Positions 26,934 through 36,052 of a DNA stretch of 64,000 nt are shown piece after piece (within the stretch, counting starts at the first letter, position 1; every line of letters starts with the position of its first letter). The notes below the pieces were generated by a model. The model had not been told where the DNA came from, did no database searches, and saw only the letters and a list, made by a program, of their open reading frames with translations. Source of the stretch: Novosphingobium sp. CECT 9465 (GTDB lineage: Bacteria > Pseudomonadota > Alphaproteobacteria > Sphingomonadales > Sphingomonadaceae); NCBI RefSeq assembly GCF_920987055.1, contig NZ_CAKLBX010000001.1:792501-856500 (forward strand), read 5' to 3'. The position numbers were made by a program, and so were the translations under genes.

Positions 26934-28601
26934 TCAGCCCGTGCGAAAGCCATGCGTGAGCGGGTAACGGCGATCACGCCCATAATTGCGCGCACCAAGC
27001 TTTACGCCGGGAGGGGCCTGCCGTCGCTTGTATTCCGCCACATGAAGCAGGCGCTCCACGCGCACCACGGTTGCACGGTCGAACCCTTCGGCAACGACCT
27101 GATCGACGCTCTTTTCGTTCTCAACCAGCCCGGTAAGGATGCCATCGAGCACGTCATAAGGCGGCAGCGAATCCGAATCCTTCTGGTCGGGACGAAGTTC
27201 GGCGCTGGGCGGCTTGGTGATGATCCGTTCGGGCATGACCGGACCATCGGGACCAAGCCCGATCTTCGGACGCTTTTCGTTGCGCCACTTCGAAACCGCG
27301 AAGACGGTGGTCTTGTAGGCGTCTTTCAGCGGATTGTAGCCGCCGTTCATGTCGCCATAAATGGTGGCATAGCCCACGCTCATCTCGCTCTTGTTGCCGG
27401 TCGTCACCAACATCGGGCCGAATTTGTTGGAAAGCGCCATCAGCGTGACACCGCGAATGCGCGACTGGATGTTCTCTTCTGTAAGATCGGGCTGCTTGTC
27501 GGCAAATACCGGGGCCAGCATGTCGGCAAAGCCAAGCACCGCCGGATTGATCGGCACGGTATCGAGTTTTACGCCGAGCATGCTTGCACACCCTGCGGCA
27601 TCGTCGAGGCTTTCCTGACTGGTGTAAATGCTGGGCATCATCACGCACCACACGCGGTCTGCGCCCAGTGCATCCACCGCAATGGCGGCGCAGATCGCGG
27701 AATCGATCCCGCCTGACAAGCCGAGAACGACGCCGGGGAAGCGGTTCTTGTTCACATAATCGCGCAGGGCCATGACCATTGCGCAATAGATGTCCTCTGG
27801 ATGTTCGGCGAGGTCATGGACTTCTCCCGCCTCGCACCGCCAGCGGTGGCCCGACCCGAATTCAGTACGCGTCCAGACGGTTGTCGCAATGGCTTCCTCC
27901 CAATCGGGCATCTGTACCCACAGCGCGCCTTCGGGACCGACGACGAAACTGGCGCCATCGAACACGATCTCGTCCTGCCCGCCCACGCGGTTGAGATAGA
28001 CCAGCGGAATGCCGGTATCGATGGCGCGGCGCTTTGCCACGCCATCGATGCGCAGCACGTCCTTGTCTATTTCATAGGGACTGCCGTTGACGCAGATAAA
28101 GATTTCCGCGCCAAGTTCGGCAAGGTGGCGGCAGACATCGGGTTGCCAGATGTCCTCGCAGATCGGCAGGCCCAGCATGGCGCCCTTGAACAGCACCGGT
28201 TCGGGCAGGGGACCGGGCATGAAATAGCGCTTTTCATCGAACGTGCCGTAATTGGGCAGTTCATACTTGAAGCGCGTGGCGGCGATGCGCCCGCCTTCCA
28301 GCAGCGCCACGCCGTTATGTAGTGCGCCGTCGCGCACGAACACCGAGCCGACCAGCATGGCCGGGCCGCCATCCGCGGTGACTTCGGCCAGTTTCTGCAA
28401 TTCTGCCGCGGCGCGCTGGATCAACGCGGGTTTCATGATCAGGTCTTCGGGCGGATAGCCGATCAACTGCAATTCGGGATAGACGATCAGGTCGCTGTCA
28501 CGCGACCTTTCTCGCACGGCCAGCATCGCGGCGGCGTTGGCGGCAAGATCGCCAACCGATTGGTTGAGCTGGGCGAGGGTGATGCGAAGTGTGTCGGCCA
28601 T
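26934..28601 (-). CDS. nadE: Glutamine-dependent NAD+ synthetase
   Basis: 555 residues in two domains. The N-terminal nitrilase-like glutaminase has the Glu-Lys-Cys triad: Glu43 in VYPELQLIGY, the Lys of FKYELPNYGTFDE, and the Cys of LPICEDIW. The C-terminal ammonia-dependent synthetase starts at about 285 with the PP-loop VVLGLSGGIDSA, then TTGNKSEMSVGYATIYGDMN, and ends in LTHGFRTG. It turns nicotinate adenine dinucleotide into NAD using glutamine. It is divergent from prs, which makes the PRPP used earlier in the same pathway. Confidence 0.97.
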   Translation of the reverse strand: MADTLRITLAQLNQSVGDLAANAAAMLAVRERSRDSDLIVYPELQLIGYPPEDLIMKPALIQRAAAELQKLAEVTADGGPAMLVGSVFVRDGALHNGVALLEGGRIAATRFKYELPNYGTFDEKRYFMPGPLPEPVLFKGAMLGLPICEDIWQPDVCRHLAELGAEIFICVNGSPYEIDKDVLRIDGVAKRRAIDTGIPLVYLNRVGGQDEIVFDGASFVVGPEGALWVQMPDWEEAIATTVWTRTEFGSGHRWRCEAGEVHDLAEHPEDIYCAMVMALRDYVNKNRFPGVVLGLSGGIDSAICAAIAVDALGADRVWCVMMPSIYTSQESLDDAAGCASMLGVKLDTVPINPAVLGFADMLAPVFADKQPDLTEENIQSRIRGVTLMALSNKFGPMLVTTGNKSEMSVGYATIYGDMNGGYNPLKDAYKTTVFAVSKWRNEKRPKIGLGPDGPVMPERIITKPPSAELRPDQKDSDSLPPYDVLDGILTGLVENEKSVDQVVAEGFDRATVVRVERLLHVAEYKRRQAPPGVKLGARNYGRDRRYPLTHGFRTG

Positions 28602-28702
28602 GATGGATCACTAGGCGGCAAACCGCATGGCCTGCAAGAGTTGCAAACCTGTCATCTTGGGCTAAGGGCCGCTTGGGGATCGAATTCGAGGGAATCGCAC
28701 GC

Positions 28703-29638
28703 ATGAAGATCATGGCCGGCAACTCCAATCTGCCGCTCGCTCGCGCCATTTCGGCTTATCTCGAAATGCCGCTGACTGACGCCAGCGTGCGCCGCTTTGC
28801 CGATGAGGAAGTTTTCGTCGAAATCCATGAGAATGTGCGTGGCGAAGACGTGTTCGTGGTGCAATCGACCAGCTATCCGGCGAACGACAATCTCCTTGAA
28901 CTGCTGATCTGCATCGATGCGCTGCGCCGCGCATCGGCCAAGCGCATTACCGCCGTGGTCCCCTACTTCGGCTATGCCCGCCAGGACCGCAAACCCGGTC
29001 CGCGCACACCGATTTCTGCCAAGCTGGTGTCCAACCTCATTACCACGGCGGGCGCCGATCGCGTGCTTGCCGTCGATCTCCATGCCGGACAGATCCAGGG
29101 TTTCTTCGATATCCCGACCGACAACCTGTTCGCCGCGCCGGTCATGGCAGCAGATATCCAGACGCGTTATGGCGCGCAGGAACTGATGGTCGTTTCGCCA
29201 GACGTTGGCGGCGTGGTGCGCGCCCGCGCGCTGGCAAAGCGGCTCAACAATGCGCCGCTGGCCATCGTCGACAAGCGCCGTGACCGCCCCGGCCAGTCCG
29301 AAGTGATGAACATCATCGGCGATGTGAAGGGCCGCATGTGCATCCTGATCGACGATATCATCGATTCGGGCGGTACGCTGTGCAACGCGGCGCAGGCGCT
29401 GCTTGATGCCGGCGCGGCGGGTGTATCGGCCTATATCACGCACGGCGTCCTTTCCGGCGGCGCGGTTGCCCGCGTAGCGAGTTCGGCGCTGAAGGAACTG
29501 GTAATCACTGACACGATCATGCCGACCGAAGCGACGGCAACCTGCGATCGCATCCGTGTGCTGACCATCGCTCCGCTGATCGGTGAGGCGGTGCGTCGCA
29601 TCGCTGATGAAAGCTCGGTCTCCAGCCTGTTCGATTGA
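28703..29638 (+). CDS. prs: Ribose-phosphate pyrophosphokinase
   Basis: 311 residues from ATG 28703 after a GAGGGA site; 10 more in-frame codons upstream are unlikely. It forms PRPP from ribose-5-phosphate and ATP for histidine, purine, pyrimidine and NAD synthesis. Landmarks are [20 protein letters not shown], the [16 protein letters not shown] flexible region, [13 protein letters not shown], the [14 protein letters not shown] loop and the PRPP motif [14 protein letters not shown] hairpin repeat at 29651 follows directly and may end the transcript. Confidence 0.97.
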   Translation: MKIMAGNSNLPLARAISAYLEMPLTDASVRRFADEEVFVEIHENVRGEDVFVVQSTSYPANDNLLELLICIDALRRASAKRITAVVPYFGYARQDRKPGPRTPISAKLVSNLITTAGADRVLAVDLHAGQIQGFFDIPTDNLFAAPVMAADIQTRYGAQELMVVSPDVGGVVRARALAKRLNNAPLAIVDKRRDRPGQSEVMNIIGDVKGRMCILIDDIIDSGGTLCNAAQALLDAGAAGVSAYITHGVLSGGAVARVASSALKELVITDTIMPTEATATCDRIRVLTIAPLIGEAVRRIADESSVSSLFD

Positions 29639-29650
29639 TCCTGCGAATGG

Positions 29651-29739
29651 GTCATTGCGAAGCCGAAGGCTGAAGCAATCCAGAGCCTTTGTGTTCGACA
29701 CTCTGGATTGCCGCGTCGGCTTCGCCTCCTCGCAATGAC
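29651..29739. repeat. REP-like hairpin (GTCATTGCGA family), copy 1
   Basis: The left arm, 29651-29685, runs from GTCATTGCGAAGCCGAAG to GAAGCAATCCAGAG. The right arm, 29701-29739, is its inverted counterpart (CTCTGGATTGC to CTCGCAATGAC) around a 15-nt loop. The same sequence occurs at 49527. Such hairpins sit after convergent gene ends; here they lie between prs and a minus-strand gene. Confidence 0.85.
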
Positions 29740-29763
29740 GATTCATAATTTGCGTACGCGGGC

Positions 29764-30123
29764 CTAGTCGGCGGCGGAAGGCTTTGCCGCCAGCCGCAAC
29801 CGTTCCAGCCACGCGCGGGCCTGCTTCGGTTCGCCCACGGCATGCGCGCCAGGCTTGCCGCGCGCGGCCATGAATTCGTCGTGAAGCGTGAACGGCTCCA
29901 TGAACAGCGTTTCGCGCGCCACGGCGATTTCGTCCGCGATGTCCTGAAGATTGGCGATAACCGGCGCAGTGGCAGCGCGCATGATCTTGTCGGCAGTGTG
30001 ATCGAACAGGCCCCACTTGCCCGCAGCAGTTGTGTGCAGCGCCTCGATCAGGGCTTCCAGATAGTCCGCTTCCATTTCGGCGCGGCGCTTGTCGAGACGT
30101 TCGAGACGATCTGCTTTTGCCAT
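29764..30123 (-). CDS. Conserved hypothetical helical protein
   Basis: 119 residues. It starts with a charged helix (KADRLERLDKRRAEMEADYL), followed by LIEALHTTAAGKWGLFDHT and a region rich in Ala/Glu, ending in PKQARAWLERLRLAAKP. No signal peptide, membrane segment or metal motif. The protein should be cytoplasmic and all-alpha. I recognise no named family. It ends 25 bp from the REP-like hairpin and lies between prs and an AraC regulator. Confidence 0.7.
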   Translation of the reverse strand: MAKADRLERLDKRRAEMEADYLEALIEALHTTAAGKWGLFDHTADKIMRAATAPVIANLQDIADEIAVARETLFMEPFTLHDEFMAARGKPGAHAVGEPKQARAWLERLRLAAKPSAAD

Positions 30124-30167
30124 TGTCCGGCGATAGGCAGCACAAGCGGCTTACGCAACCAGCGCCG

Positions 30168-31112
30168 TCATTCCCAAGGCTTTATACCGCCGGGCGCAAT
30201 CCGCTGGATCGCTTCGAGGCGGCGACTCTGCCGGGTTTCGAGGCCGATGGTGATCAGCGGCTGAGGCCGTTCGACAAACTGGCGTGGACTCATCCCGAAC
30301 ATCGCGGTGAATTCGCGGATCAGGTGGCTCTGATCGTAATAGCGCAAGGCCAGCGCGTCGGCCTCGTCCTGATCGGCGACACCACGCAAATGACTGGCCA
30401 TGTCAAGCGCGCGGGCGCGGCGCAGCACTTGCTTGGGCGTCATGCCGAAGTCCCGCTTCACGATACGCTCAAGGCGACGCTGCTCCACGCCCAGATCGTT
30501 TGCCAACTGGGCGACGGAGACGGTCGGGTCCGAAAAGGTGGCAGCTTCGAAACGGGCGGATATCTGGTCCGGTTCACGGACGGCACGGTCCGCGATCAGG
30601 CTGCGCATCTCGTTTTCCATTGCCAGAGTCCATTCCTCCGGCGTGGCATCGGGATCGCACAGGGTCAGCCAGCGCGATTCGGGCATATGCAGTTGGGTGA
30701 ATGTGGCAAGGTTGTCGGTCAGTCCCGATATTTCCGGGCCATTGAGGGCGTGGCATGCACCGGGACGCAGGAAAACGCCAACGCTGGCAAAGCTTCCGGT
30801 CACGCTGATCGGCATGCGCCGGGAATGCGGGCCAAACAGCATGGCGGCCTGTTCGGACGTTTTGACGCCTTCGGCAGTGGTGGCCTGCCATTTGCCGCGC
30901 AATTGCACTCTGATCGAGGCAAAGTCGCTAAGCAGGCCGCAATCAAGCCGATGCCCCGCCGGCATGTCTACCACCGTAACGTAAAAGCGGCCCACCCAGC
31001 GTTCGAGATCTGGCGCAGGGGCGCGGCTGAACGAGATCGGCTGGCCATCGCGGGTAGCCCCGTTGGCCGAGACGACCGCGCTGTCGATCGCGGGTTTGCT
31101 GCTGCGACTCAC
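30168..31112 (-). CDS. AraC-family transcriptional regulator
   Basis: 314 residues from a GTG at 31112 preceded by AAGGGG; an ATG at 31163 in the same frame lacks a ribosome site. The N-terminal ~200 residues hold an unassigned sensor region (FYVTVVDMPAGHRLDCGLL, MLFGPHSRRMPISVTGSFAS). The C-terminal HTH_18 domain contains VSVAQLANDLGVEQRRLERI, KRDFGMTPKQVLRRARALD and YYDQSHLIREFTAMFGMSP. The ligand is unknown. It is divergent from hisN; no duplicated operator was obvious between them. Confidence 0.9.
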   Translation of the reverse strand: MSRSSKPAIDSAVVSANGATRDGQPISFSRAPAPDLERWVGRFYVTVVDMPAGHRLDCGLLSDFASIRVQLRGKWQATTAEGVKTSEQAAMLFGPHSRRMPISVTGSFASVGVFLRPGACHALNGPEISGLTDNLATFTQLHMPESRWLTLCDPDATPEEWTLAMENEMRSLIADRAVREPDQISARFEAATFSDPTVSVAQLANDLGVEQRRLERIVKRDFGMTPKQVLRRARALDMASHLRGVADQDEADALALRYYDQSHLIREFTAMFGMSPRQFVERPQPLITIGLETRQSRRLEAIQRIAPGGIKPWE

Positions 31113-31268
31113 TTCTGCGCCCCTTAAACAACCGTTGCCGCGGCCTAGCCCCCGCCGGTCCATATATCTGTGCGGTTTCTCACGCCCTAACCCATGTTAC
31201 AGCCAAGGTGTATCGCAAAGGGATTCGTCGGCTTGATCAATTCCCTTTTGCAGGCGAAGAGGCAACGC

Positions 31269-32048
31269 ATGAAGCTTGAACATGACATCGCTCTTGCCAT
31301 GCGCCTTGCCGATGCGGCGGCGGCGGCAATCCGTCCGCATTTCCGCACCGTGATTGCAGAGCGCAAGGGCGACGATACCCCGGTGACCCTGGCCGACCGG
31401 GCCGCAGAAGAAGCAATGCGCCGCATCCTGACTGCGGAGGTCCCGCGCGATACGATCATTGGCGAGGAGTTCGGCTCTACGGCTGGCACTTCAGGGCGCA
31501 GCTGGGTGCTCGATCCGATCGATGGCACTGCCGGGTTCCTGGCAGGACGGCCGATCTTCGGTACGCTCATCGCGCTGGTGATCGAAGGCTTCCCGGTGCT
31601 GGGGGTGATGGACCAGCCCATAACCGGAGAGCGCTGGGTCGGCGCCACCGGCATGGCGACAACACTGAATGGCAAGCCGGTGCGGACGCGGGTGTGTCGC
31701 GAGTTGAACGAGGCGACTCTGGCGACCACCGGACCGCATTATTTCGATGATCATGATGGCGCGCATTTCATGGGGCTTGCTGCCAAGACCGATCACAAGC
31801 GCATGGTCATGGGTGGCGATTGCTACAACTATGCAATGCTGGCAACCGGCCAGATCGACCTGGTGTGCGAGGCGGGCCTGAAGCTGCACGACTGGGCAGC
31901 GCTGGTGCCCATCGTCGAAGGCGCCGGCGGCACCATGGCGGACTGGAATGGCGAGCCGCTGCATGCAGGGTCGGACGGCCACATTATCGCACTGGGTGAT
32001 CCTGCGCGGCTCGATGATGTGGTCGAGGCGCTGGCCTGCCATCACTGA
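31269..32048 (+). CDS. hisN: Histidinol-phosphatase, inositol-monophosphatase fold
   Basis: 259 residues from ATG 31269 (AGAGG site); upstream in-frame codons are not conserved. It belongs to the Mg-dependent IMPase superfamily: DTPVTLADRAAEEAMR, GEEFGST, and the metal motif WVLDPIDGTAGFLAGRP, plus a C-terminal GLKLHDWAALVPIVEGAGG. The pattern is closest to HisN, which dephosphorylates histidinol phosphate in actinobacteria and many alphaproteobacteria. The window's hisB has only the dehydratase domain, so a separate phosphatase is needed. Other IMPase substrates remain possible. Confidence 0.85.
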   Translation: MKLEHDIALAMRLADAAAAAIRPHFRTVIAERKGDDTPVTLADRAAEEAMRRILTAEVPRDTIIGEEFGSTAGTSGRSWVLDPIDGTAGFLAGRPIFGTLIALVIEGFPVLGVMDQPITGERWVGATGMATTLNGKPVRTRVCRELNEATLATTGPHYFDDHDGAHFMGLAAKTDHKRMVMGGDCYNYAMLATGQIDLVCEAGLKLHDWAALVPIVEGAGGTMADWNGEPLHAGSDGHIIALGDPARLDDVVEALACHH

Positions 32049-32089
32049 CCGCCCCTTGCGCATCGGCGGCCCCATGTTCACTGGTGCCG

Positions 32090-32722
32090 ATGCGCGGGCG
32101 CTGGTTTTTCTTCTACGGCACCCTGATGCACGATCATGCAAATGCGCTGACCCGCGCGATCCTGCCCTTGTTTGCAGGTGGCGGGCGACGGGCGTTCGTA
32201 CGCGGGCGGTTGCGTGGTGTGCAGACGCCACAGGGCTGGTATCCCGTGCTTTGTACCGGCGATGGCCGGGTGTCGGGCAGACTTTATCGCGCAGGACACG
32301 GCTTTCAGCCCAGGCACTTGCGCGCGCTGGATGTTTACGAGGGATTTGACGGGCGTCGTCCCTCACGGTCCGAATATGTGCGGCGGGCGATCCGCATCAG
32401 GGTTGCGGGCGGCGGCATCGTGAATGCGCAGGTGTATTGTTACAATCGCGCCGTCCATCCGGGCTTGCCGATCATTCCGGGCGGCGATTTCACGGCTTTT
32501 GCAAGGCGCCGCCGCCTGCGCGTGTTTGCTGCCGATCAGCGGGTATTCACACCGGTCAAAGTCCGGCCTTCAGCATCCAGTCGTGAAACAGGCGAACGGG
32601 GCGTGATTGCAGTGCGCGGGGCCGGCATACGAACCAGTAGGAGTAGGGGCTGTCGACATCGATGTCATAGAGCCGGGCGAGGCGGGGATCATGGCTACGG
32701 AGATAATGATCGTCATGCATGA
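32090..32722 (+). CDS. Gamma-glutamylcyclotransferase-like (AIG2) protein
   Basis: 210 residues from ATG 32090 (an in-frame GTG at 32084 is possible). The cyclotransferase signature FFFYGTLMHDH opens the protein, and the putative catalytic Glu sits in ALDVYEGFDG. The barrel-like domain ends near residue 150 (IPGGDFTAFARRR). The last ~55 residues are Arg-rich, without family similarity, and lie antisense to the 3' end of the LysR gene for 167 bp. The natural end may therefore be earlier (an indel near 32540), or the tail is simply read-through. Substrate is unknown. Confidence 0.72.
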   Translation: MRGRWFFFYGTLMHDHANALTRAILPLFAGGGRRAFVRGRLRGVQTPQGWYPVLCTGDGRVSGRLYRAGHGFQPRHLRALDVYEGFDGRRPSRSEYVRRAIRIRVAGGGIVNAQVYCYNRAVHPGLPIIPGGDFTAFARRRRLRVFAADQRVFTPVKVRPSASSRETGERGVIAVRGAGIRTSRSRGCRHRCHRAGRGGDHGYGDNDRHA

Positions 32723-33437
32723 TCGCGATGCCCAGCCCTTGTGCGGCGGCTTCCAGGATCAACTGGCCGGAATCGAAATGATCGATGGCGGCCGGTTCCA
32801 GCTTTTCGAGATGGAGGACCTTCTTCCACGCTTCGAAGCTCATCGGCAGATCGTTGTGGACAAGGAAGGTCTGCTTCGAAAGCCGGGCAACGTCGGGCCG
32901 CGGACCAAGTTCCTCGGCCAGGGCGACCGATGTGATTGCGTGGACGCGGTTGTGATCGAGCCGTACCGAATGCAGCGAGGCATCAGGCCCTTCGGACAGG
33001 ACGATAGCTGCATCGATCGTGTCGCCCAGCTTGGTTTCGGCGGCGTGGCCTGAATCGATGTCAATGTGCAGTTGAGGGTGCAATTTGCGCAATTCACCAA
33101 GGCGCGGGAACAGACGCTGGCTGCCGAACAGCGGAAGTACGCCCAGCCGCAGGCGCATGACCTTGCCCGTATCGATCAGGCGGTCCACCCGGTCGGCCAT
33201 TTCGTCAATCAGGGGCGCAACCGCATCATAAAGCTGCTGGCCTTCCTCGGTCAGTTTCAGGGCCTGATGTTTGCGTTCGAACAGCGCCTTTCCGACGAAT
33301 TCTTCAAGCGCACCCAGCCTGCGTGACAGCGCCGAGGGGCTGAGCGCGAGTTCTGCCGCCGCAGTCTTTGCCGAACCGGCGCGCACGACACGGATGAACG
33401 CCTCAAGCGAACGCAGTGGTGGCAGGCGGCGGATCAT
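32556..33437 (-). CDS. LysR-family transcriptional regulator (GcvA-like)
   Basis: 293 residues. The N-terminal winged helix reads RRLPPLRSLEAFIRVVRAGS and AAAELALSPSALSRRLGALE, the usual LysR DNA-binding signature. The C-terminal effector domain spans about 90-290 (LRLGVLPLFGSQRLFPRLGE, DSGQLILEAAAQGLGIAI). The spacing and RSHDPRLARLYDID pattern resemble GcvA/AmpR-type members. It starts 9 bp after the corC stop in the same direction, so it may be read from that operon. Its target is unknown. Confidence 0.92.
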   Translation of the reverse strand: MIRRLPPLRSLEAFIRVVRAGSAKTAAAELALSPSALSRRLGALEEFVGKALFERKHQALKLTEEGQQLYDAVAPLIDEMADRVDRLIDTGKVMRLRLGVLPLFGSQRLFPRLGELRKLHPQLHIDIDSGHAAETKLGDTIDAAIVLSEGPDASLHSVRLDHNRVHAITSVALAEELGPRPDVARLSKQTFLVHNDLPMSFEAWKKVLHLEKLEPAAIDHFDSGQLILEAAAQGLGIAIMHDDHYLRSHDPRLARLYDIDVDSPYSYWFVCRPRALQSRPVRLFHDWMLKAGL

Positions 33438-33446
33438 CGCTTCGTC

Positions 33447-34424
33447 CTATTCATCATCAACCGTTTCCGCCTGCGGAGCATGCAGCCGAAGGCGGGTAAG
33501 GCGGCGTTCGTCGCCTCCTGTCACTTCCAGCCGCCATCCGCTGGCGTGTTCGAGCACACGGCCGACAGGCGGCACTTCACCGGCCAGCACTACCGCCAGG
33601 CCGCCTAGCGTATCCACGTCTTCCTCGACTTCCGCAAGCCGGGGATCGACCATTTCGGCCACGTCGTCCAGTTCGGCACGGGCATCTGCATCCCACGTGT
33701 CAGGATCGATGCGGCAGATCATCTCCTGCGGCGCGTCATCGTGTTCGTCCTCGATTTCGCCGATGATCTCCTCGACCAGATCCTCGATGGTGATGATGCC
33801 GTCGGTCCCTGAATATTCGTCGATCACCACGGCCAGATGCGTACGGCGGCTACGCATGTCCGCCAATACGTCAAGCGCCCCGCGCGCCTGCGGCACGAAC
33901 AGCGGCTGGCGCATCAGGCTGGTCCAGTCCTTGGGCGGAGCCTTGCCCGAAAGATGCATGCCCGCCACGATCACAAACACGTCCTTGACGTGGATCATGC
34001 CGATGATCTCGTCGAGGGATTCACCGAATACCGGCATGCGGCTGTGGCCGTGTTCGGCAAAAGCGCCAACAATCTCGTCGAACGTGGCAGACGCAGGCAC
34101 GGCCACGATCTCGCCGCGCGGAATGGCTACGTCGTCGGCGTCATGCTCGCTGAAATGCAGGAGATTGCGGAGCATCTGGCGTTCGAGCGGCACAAGGTCG
34201 CCCTTTCCCGCACCGCCCGCGCGCGGCTCGCCCTCGTGCTCGTCGATGGCCTCTTCGATCTGCGCGCGGAGCGACTGGTCATGGTCGGGACCGCGAAAGA
34301 ACGCCTTGATTGCGCGCCATAGCGGGCGGCTGCTACTGTCTGCGTCTCCAGACCGGCTTTCGCCGGCGGAGTCATTGCCCTCGGGCACTACCTGGAACTC
34401 CCTGCTGTCAGTCTTCGACCGCAT
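33447..34424 (-). CDS. HlyC/CorC-family CBS-domain protein
   Basis: 325 residues. After a variable N-terminus comes LERQMLRNLLHFSEHDADDV and MIHVKDVF, the region before and within a CBS pair (about residues 100-220). A C-terminal CorC_HlyC transporter-associated domain follows (DEYSGTDGIITIEDLVEEII, GDERRLTRLRLH). There is no membrane DUF21 domain, so it is the short cytoplasmic form placed next to ybeY in many proteobacteria. Its role is unclear (Mg/Co efflux support is proposed for relatives). It overlaps the end of ybeY by 17 bp, so it is translated from the same mRNA. Confidence 0.92.
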   Translation of the reverse strand: MRSKTDSREFQVVPEGNDSAGESRSGDADSSSRPLWRAIKAFFRGPDHDQSLRAQIEEAIDEHEGEPRAGGAGKGDLVPLERQMLRNLLHFSEHDADDVAIPRGEIVAVPASATFDEIVGAFAEHGHSRMPVFGESLDEIIGMIHVKDVFVIVAGMHLSGKAPPKDWTSLMRQPLFVPQARGALDVLADMRSRRTHLAVVIDEYSGTDGIITIEDLVEEIIGEIEDEHDDAPQEMICRIDPDTWDADARAELDDVAEMVDPRLAEVEEDVDTLGGLAVVLAGEVPPVGRVLEHASGWRLEVTGGDERRLTRLRLHAPQAETVDDE

Positions 34425-34911
34425 ATGGGTCTGCGATGCCCATCAGCGCAAGCGACTTCCGCTCCAGATTTTCCATTTCCTCGGCCTGGGCTTCACCCAG
34501 TTCGTGATCGTGGCCCGCCAGATGCAAAAGGCCGTGAACGATGAGGTGCGTGGCGTGGACCTCCACCGACACTCCCTTTTCCGCAGCTTCGCGGACGCAG
34601 ACGCCATGGGCGAGGATCATGTCGCCCAACATGCCGGGCGCGCCTTCACTGGCCCCGGCCCTGAGCACTTCCTCGCGGCTGAGCATCGGGAACGACAGGA
34701 CGTTGGTTGGCTTGTCCTTGGCCCGCCATTGCTTGTTCAGCGCGTGCACTTCCTCGTCATCGGCCATGACAAGGCTGACCAACAGGTTTTCATGGGCGAG
34801 CTCCGGGGCCACTTTCGCGGTGGCCTCGGCAGCCCGGTTGGCGAGCGCTTCCCAGTCGGTCGCATCGCCCCAGATGGGATCGATATCGATTTCCAGCGTC
34901 GGTGCGCTCAC
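34408..34911 (-). CDS. ybeY: rRNA maturation endoribonuclease YbeY
   Basis: 167 residues. The zinc site HLIVHGLLHLAGHDH (H-x3-H-x5-H) is near residue 130. Conserved NKQWRAKDKPTNVLSFP and GDMILAHGV precede it. YbeY trims 16S rRNA 3' ends and supports ribosome quality control. Overlaps phoH by 4 bp and corC by 17 bp, forming the widespread phoH-ybeY-corC order. Confidence 0.96.
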   Translation of the reverse strand: MSAPTLEIDIDPIWGDATDWEALANRAAEATAKVAPELAHENLLVSLVMADDEEVHALNKQWRAKDKPTNVLSFPMLSREEVLRAGASEGAPGMLGDMILAHGVCVREAAEKGVSVEVHATHLIVHGLLHLAGHDHELGEAQAEEMENLERKSLALMGIADPYAVED

Positions 34912-35960
34912 GCGTCCTTGCCCTCATATGCCTCGACGATCCGCCCCACGATGGGGTGGCGCACGACGTCGGCGATGTTGAAGCGCACGGTGGCAATGCC
35001 GTCCACGCCTTCCAGACGGTGCACCGCATCGTTCAATCCGCTGGCCCCGACGCCGCCGGGGATATCGACCTGTTTGGGATCGCCGCACACCACCATGCGG
35101 CTGTTCTGGCCGAAGCGGGTAAGGAACATCTTCATCTGCGCAGGGGTGGTGTTCTGCGCTTCATCGAGGATCACGAAGGCATCGGCCAGTGTGCGTCCGC
35201 GCATGAAGGCGATGGGCGCAATCTCGATTTCGCCACTGGCGATGCGGCGTTCGACCTGTTCGGGCGGCATGCAATCGTAAAGCGCATCGTAAAGCGGGCG
35301 AAGATAGGGATCGACCTTTTCCTTCATGTCACCCGGAAGGAAACCGAGCCGCTCGCCCGCTTCCACCGCCGGACGCGACAGGATCAGGCGCTGGACAGAA
35401 CCAGAGATCAGTTGCGCCACGGCCTGCGCCACGGCGACATACGTCTTGCCGGTGCCTGCCGGACCGAGTGCGAAGATCACGTCATTGGAAATGAGCGCCT
35501 TCATATATTCGATCTGGGTGGGGCTGCGCGGGACGATGGTTTTCTTGCGCGTGCGGATCATGATCGGCGGTGTCCCGCCGGGCATGCCGCTGATGATGCC
35601 TTCCAGCGTCGGTTCGACCGACATCGCGATCAGCGATTCGACCGCACCTGCATCAAGATCCTGCCCGGTCAGCAGTCGCTGGTGCATGCCCTTGAGAACA
35701 TCGCGCGCGCGCGCGACAGAATCATCCGGGCCTTCGATCATGACGCGGTTGCCGCGCGCCGAAATGTAAACCCCCAACCTGTTCTCGATCAGCACGAGAT
35801 TGGTATCGAACTGGCCGAACAGTGCGCCAAGCACGGTCTGTTCATCGAATTCGACTTCGATCCGGGCGCGTCGGTGTTGATCCGGCTTGTGCAAGTCCGA
35901 CCGAGGGTAGTCCGGGCGATGATGCGCCTCATCATGGGCGCGGGGGAATTTACGGGCCAT
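34908..35960 (-). CDS. PhoH-like ATPase (PhoH/YbeZ)
   Basis: 350 residues, preceded by a GGAGAG site. An N-terminal KH-like region (LVLIENRLGVYISARGNRV, about 50-90) is followed by the PhoH P-loop ATPase: NDVIFALGPAGTGKTYVAVA (Walker A), then FVILDEAQNTTP (Walker B) and GDPKQVDIPGG. Relatives (YbeZ) bind YbeY and act in RNA processing, and the 4-bp overlap with ybeY supports this. Transcribed after miaB with 92 bp between. Confidence 0.95.
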   Translation of the reverse strand: MARKFPRAHDEAHHRPDYPRSDLHKPDQHRRARIEVEFDEQTVLGALFGQFDTNLVLIENRLGVYISARGNRVMIEGPDDSVARARDVLKGMHQRLLTGQDLDAGAVESLIAMSVEPTLEGIISGMPGGTPPIMIRTRKKTIVPRSPTQIEYMKALISNDVIFALGPAGTGKTYVAVAQAVAQLISGSVQRLILSRPAVEAGERLGFLPGDMKEKVDPYLRPLYDALYDCMPPEQVERRIASGEIEIAPIAFMRGRTLADAFVILDEAQNTTPAQMKMFLTRFGQNSRMVVCGDPKQVDIPGGVGASGLNDAVHRLEGVDGIATVRFNIADVVRHPIVGRIVEAYEGKDA

Positions 35961-36052
35961 GCTCTCCTTTCAGGTAAGGGGCCTGGCCATGAGAATAGGG
36001 GGGGAAGTTGCAGGCGCAAGGCAGTGCGCGGCGAAATTACCCCGTAAAGCGT

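Noticed and set aside
33271..35280. Long plus-strand frame covering corC, ybeY and phoH
   Set aside because: Ser/Arg-rich translation with no motifs; three well-defined overlapping genes occupy the opposite strand.
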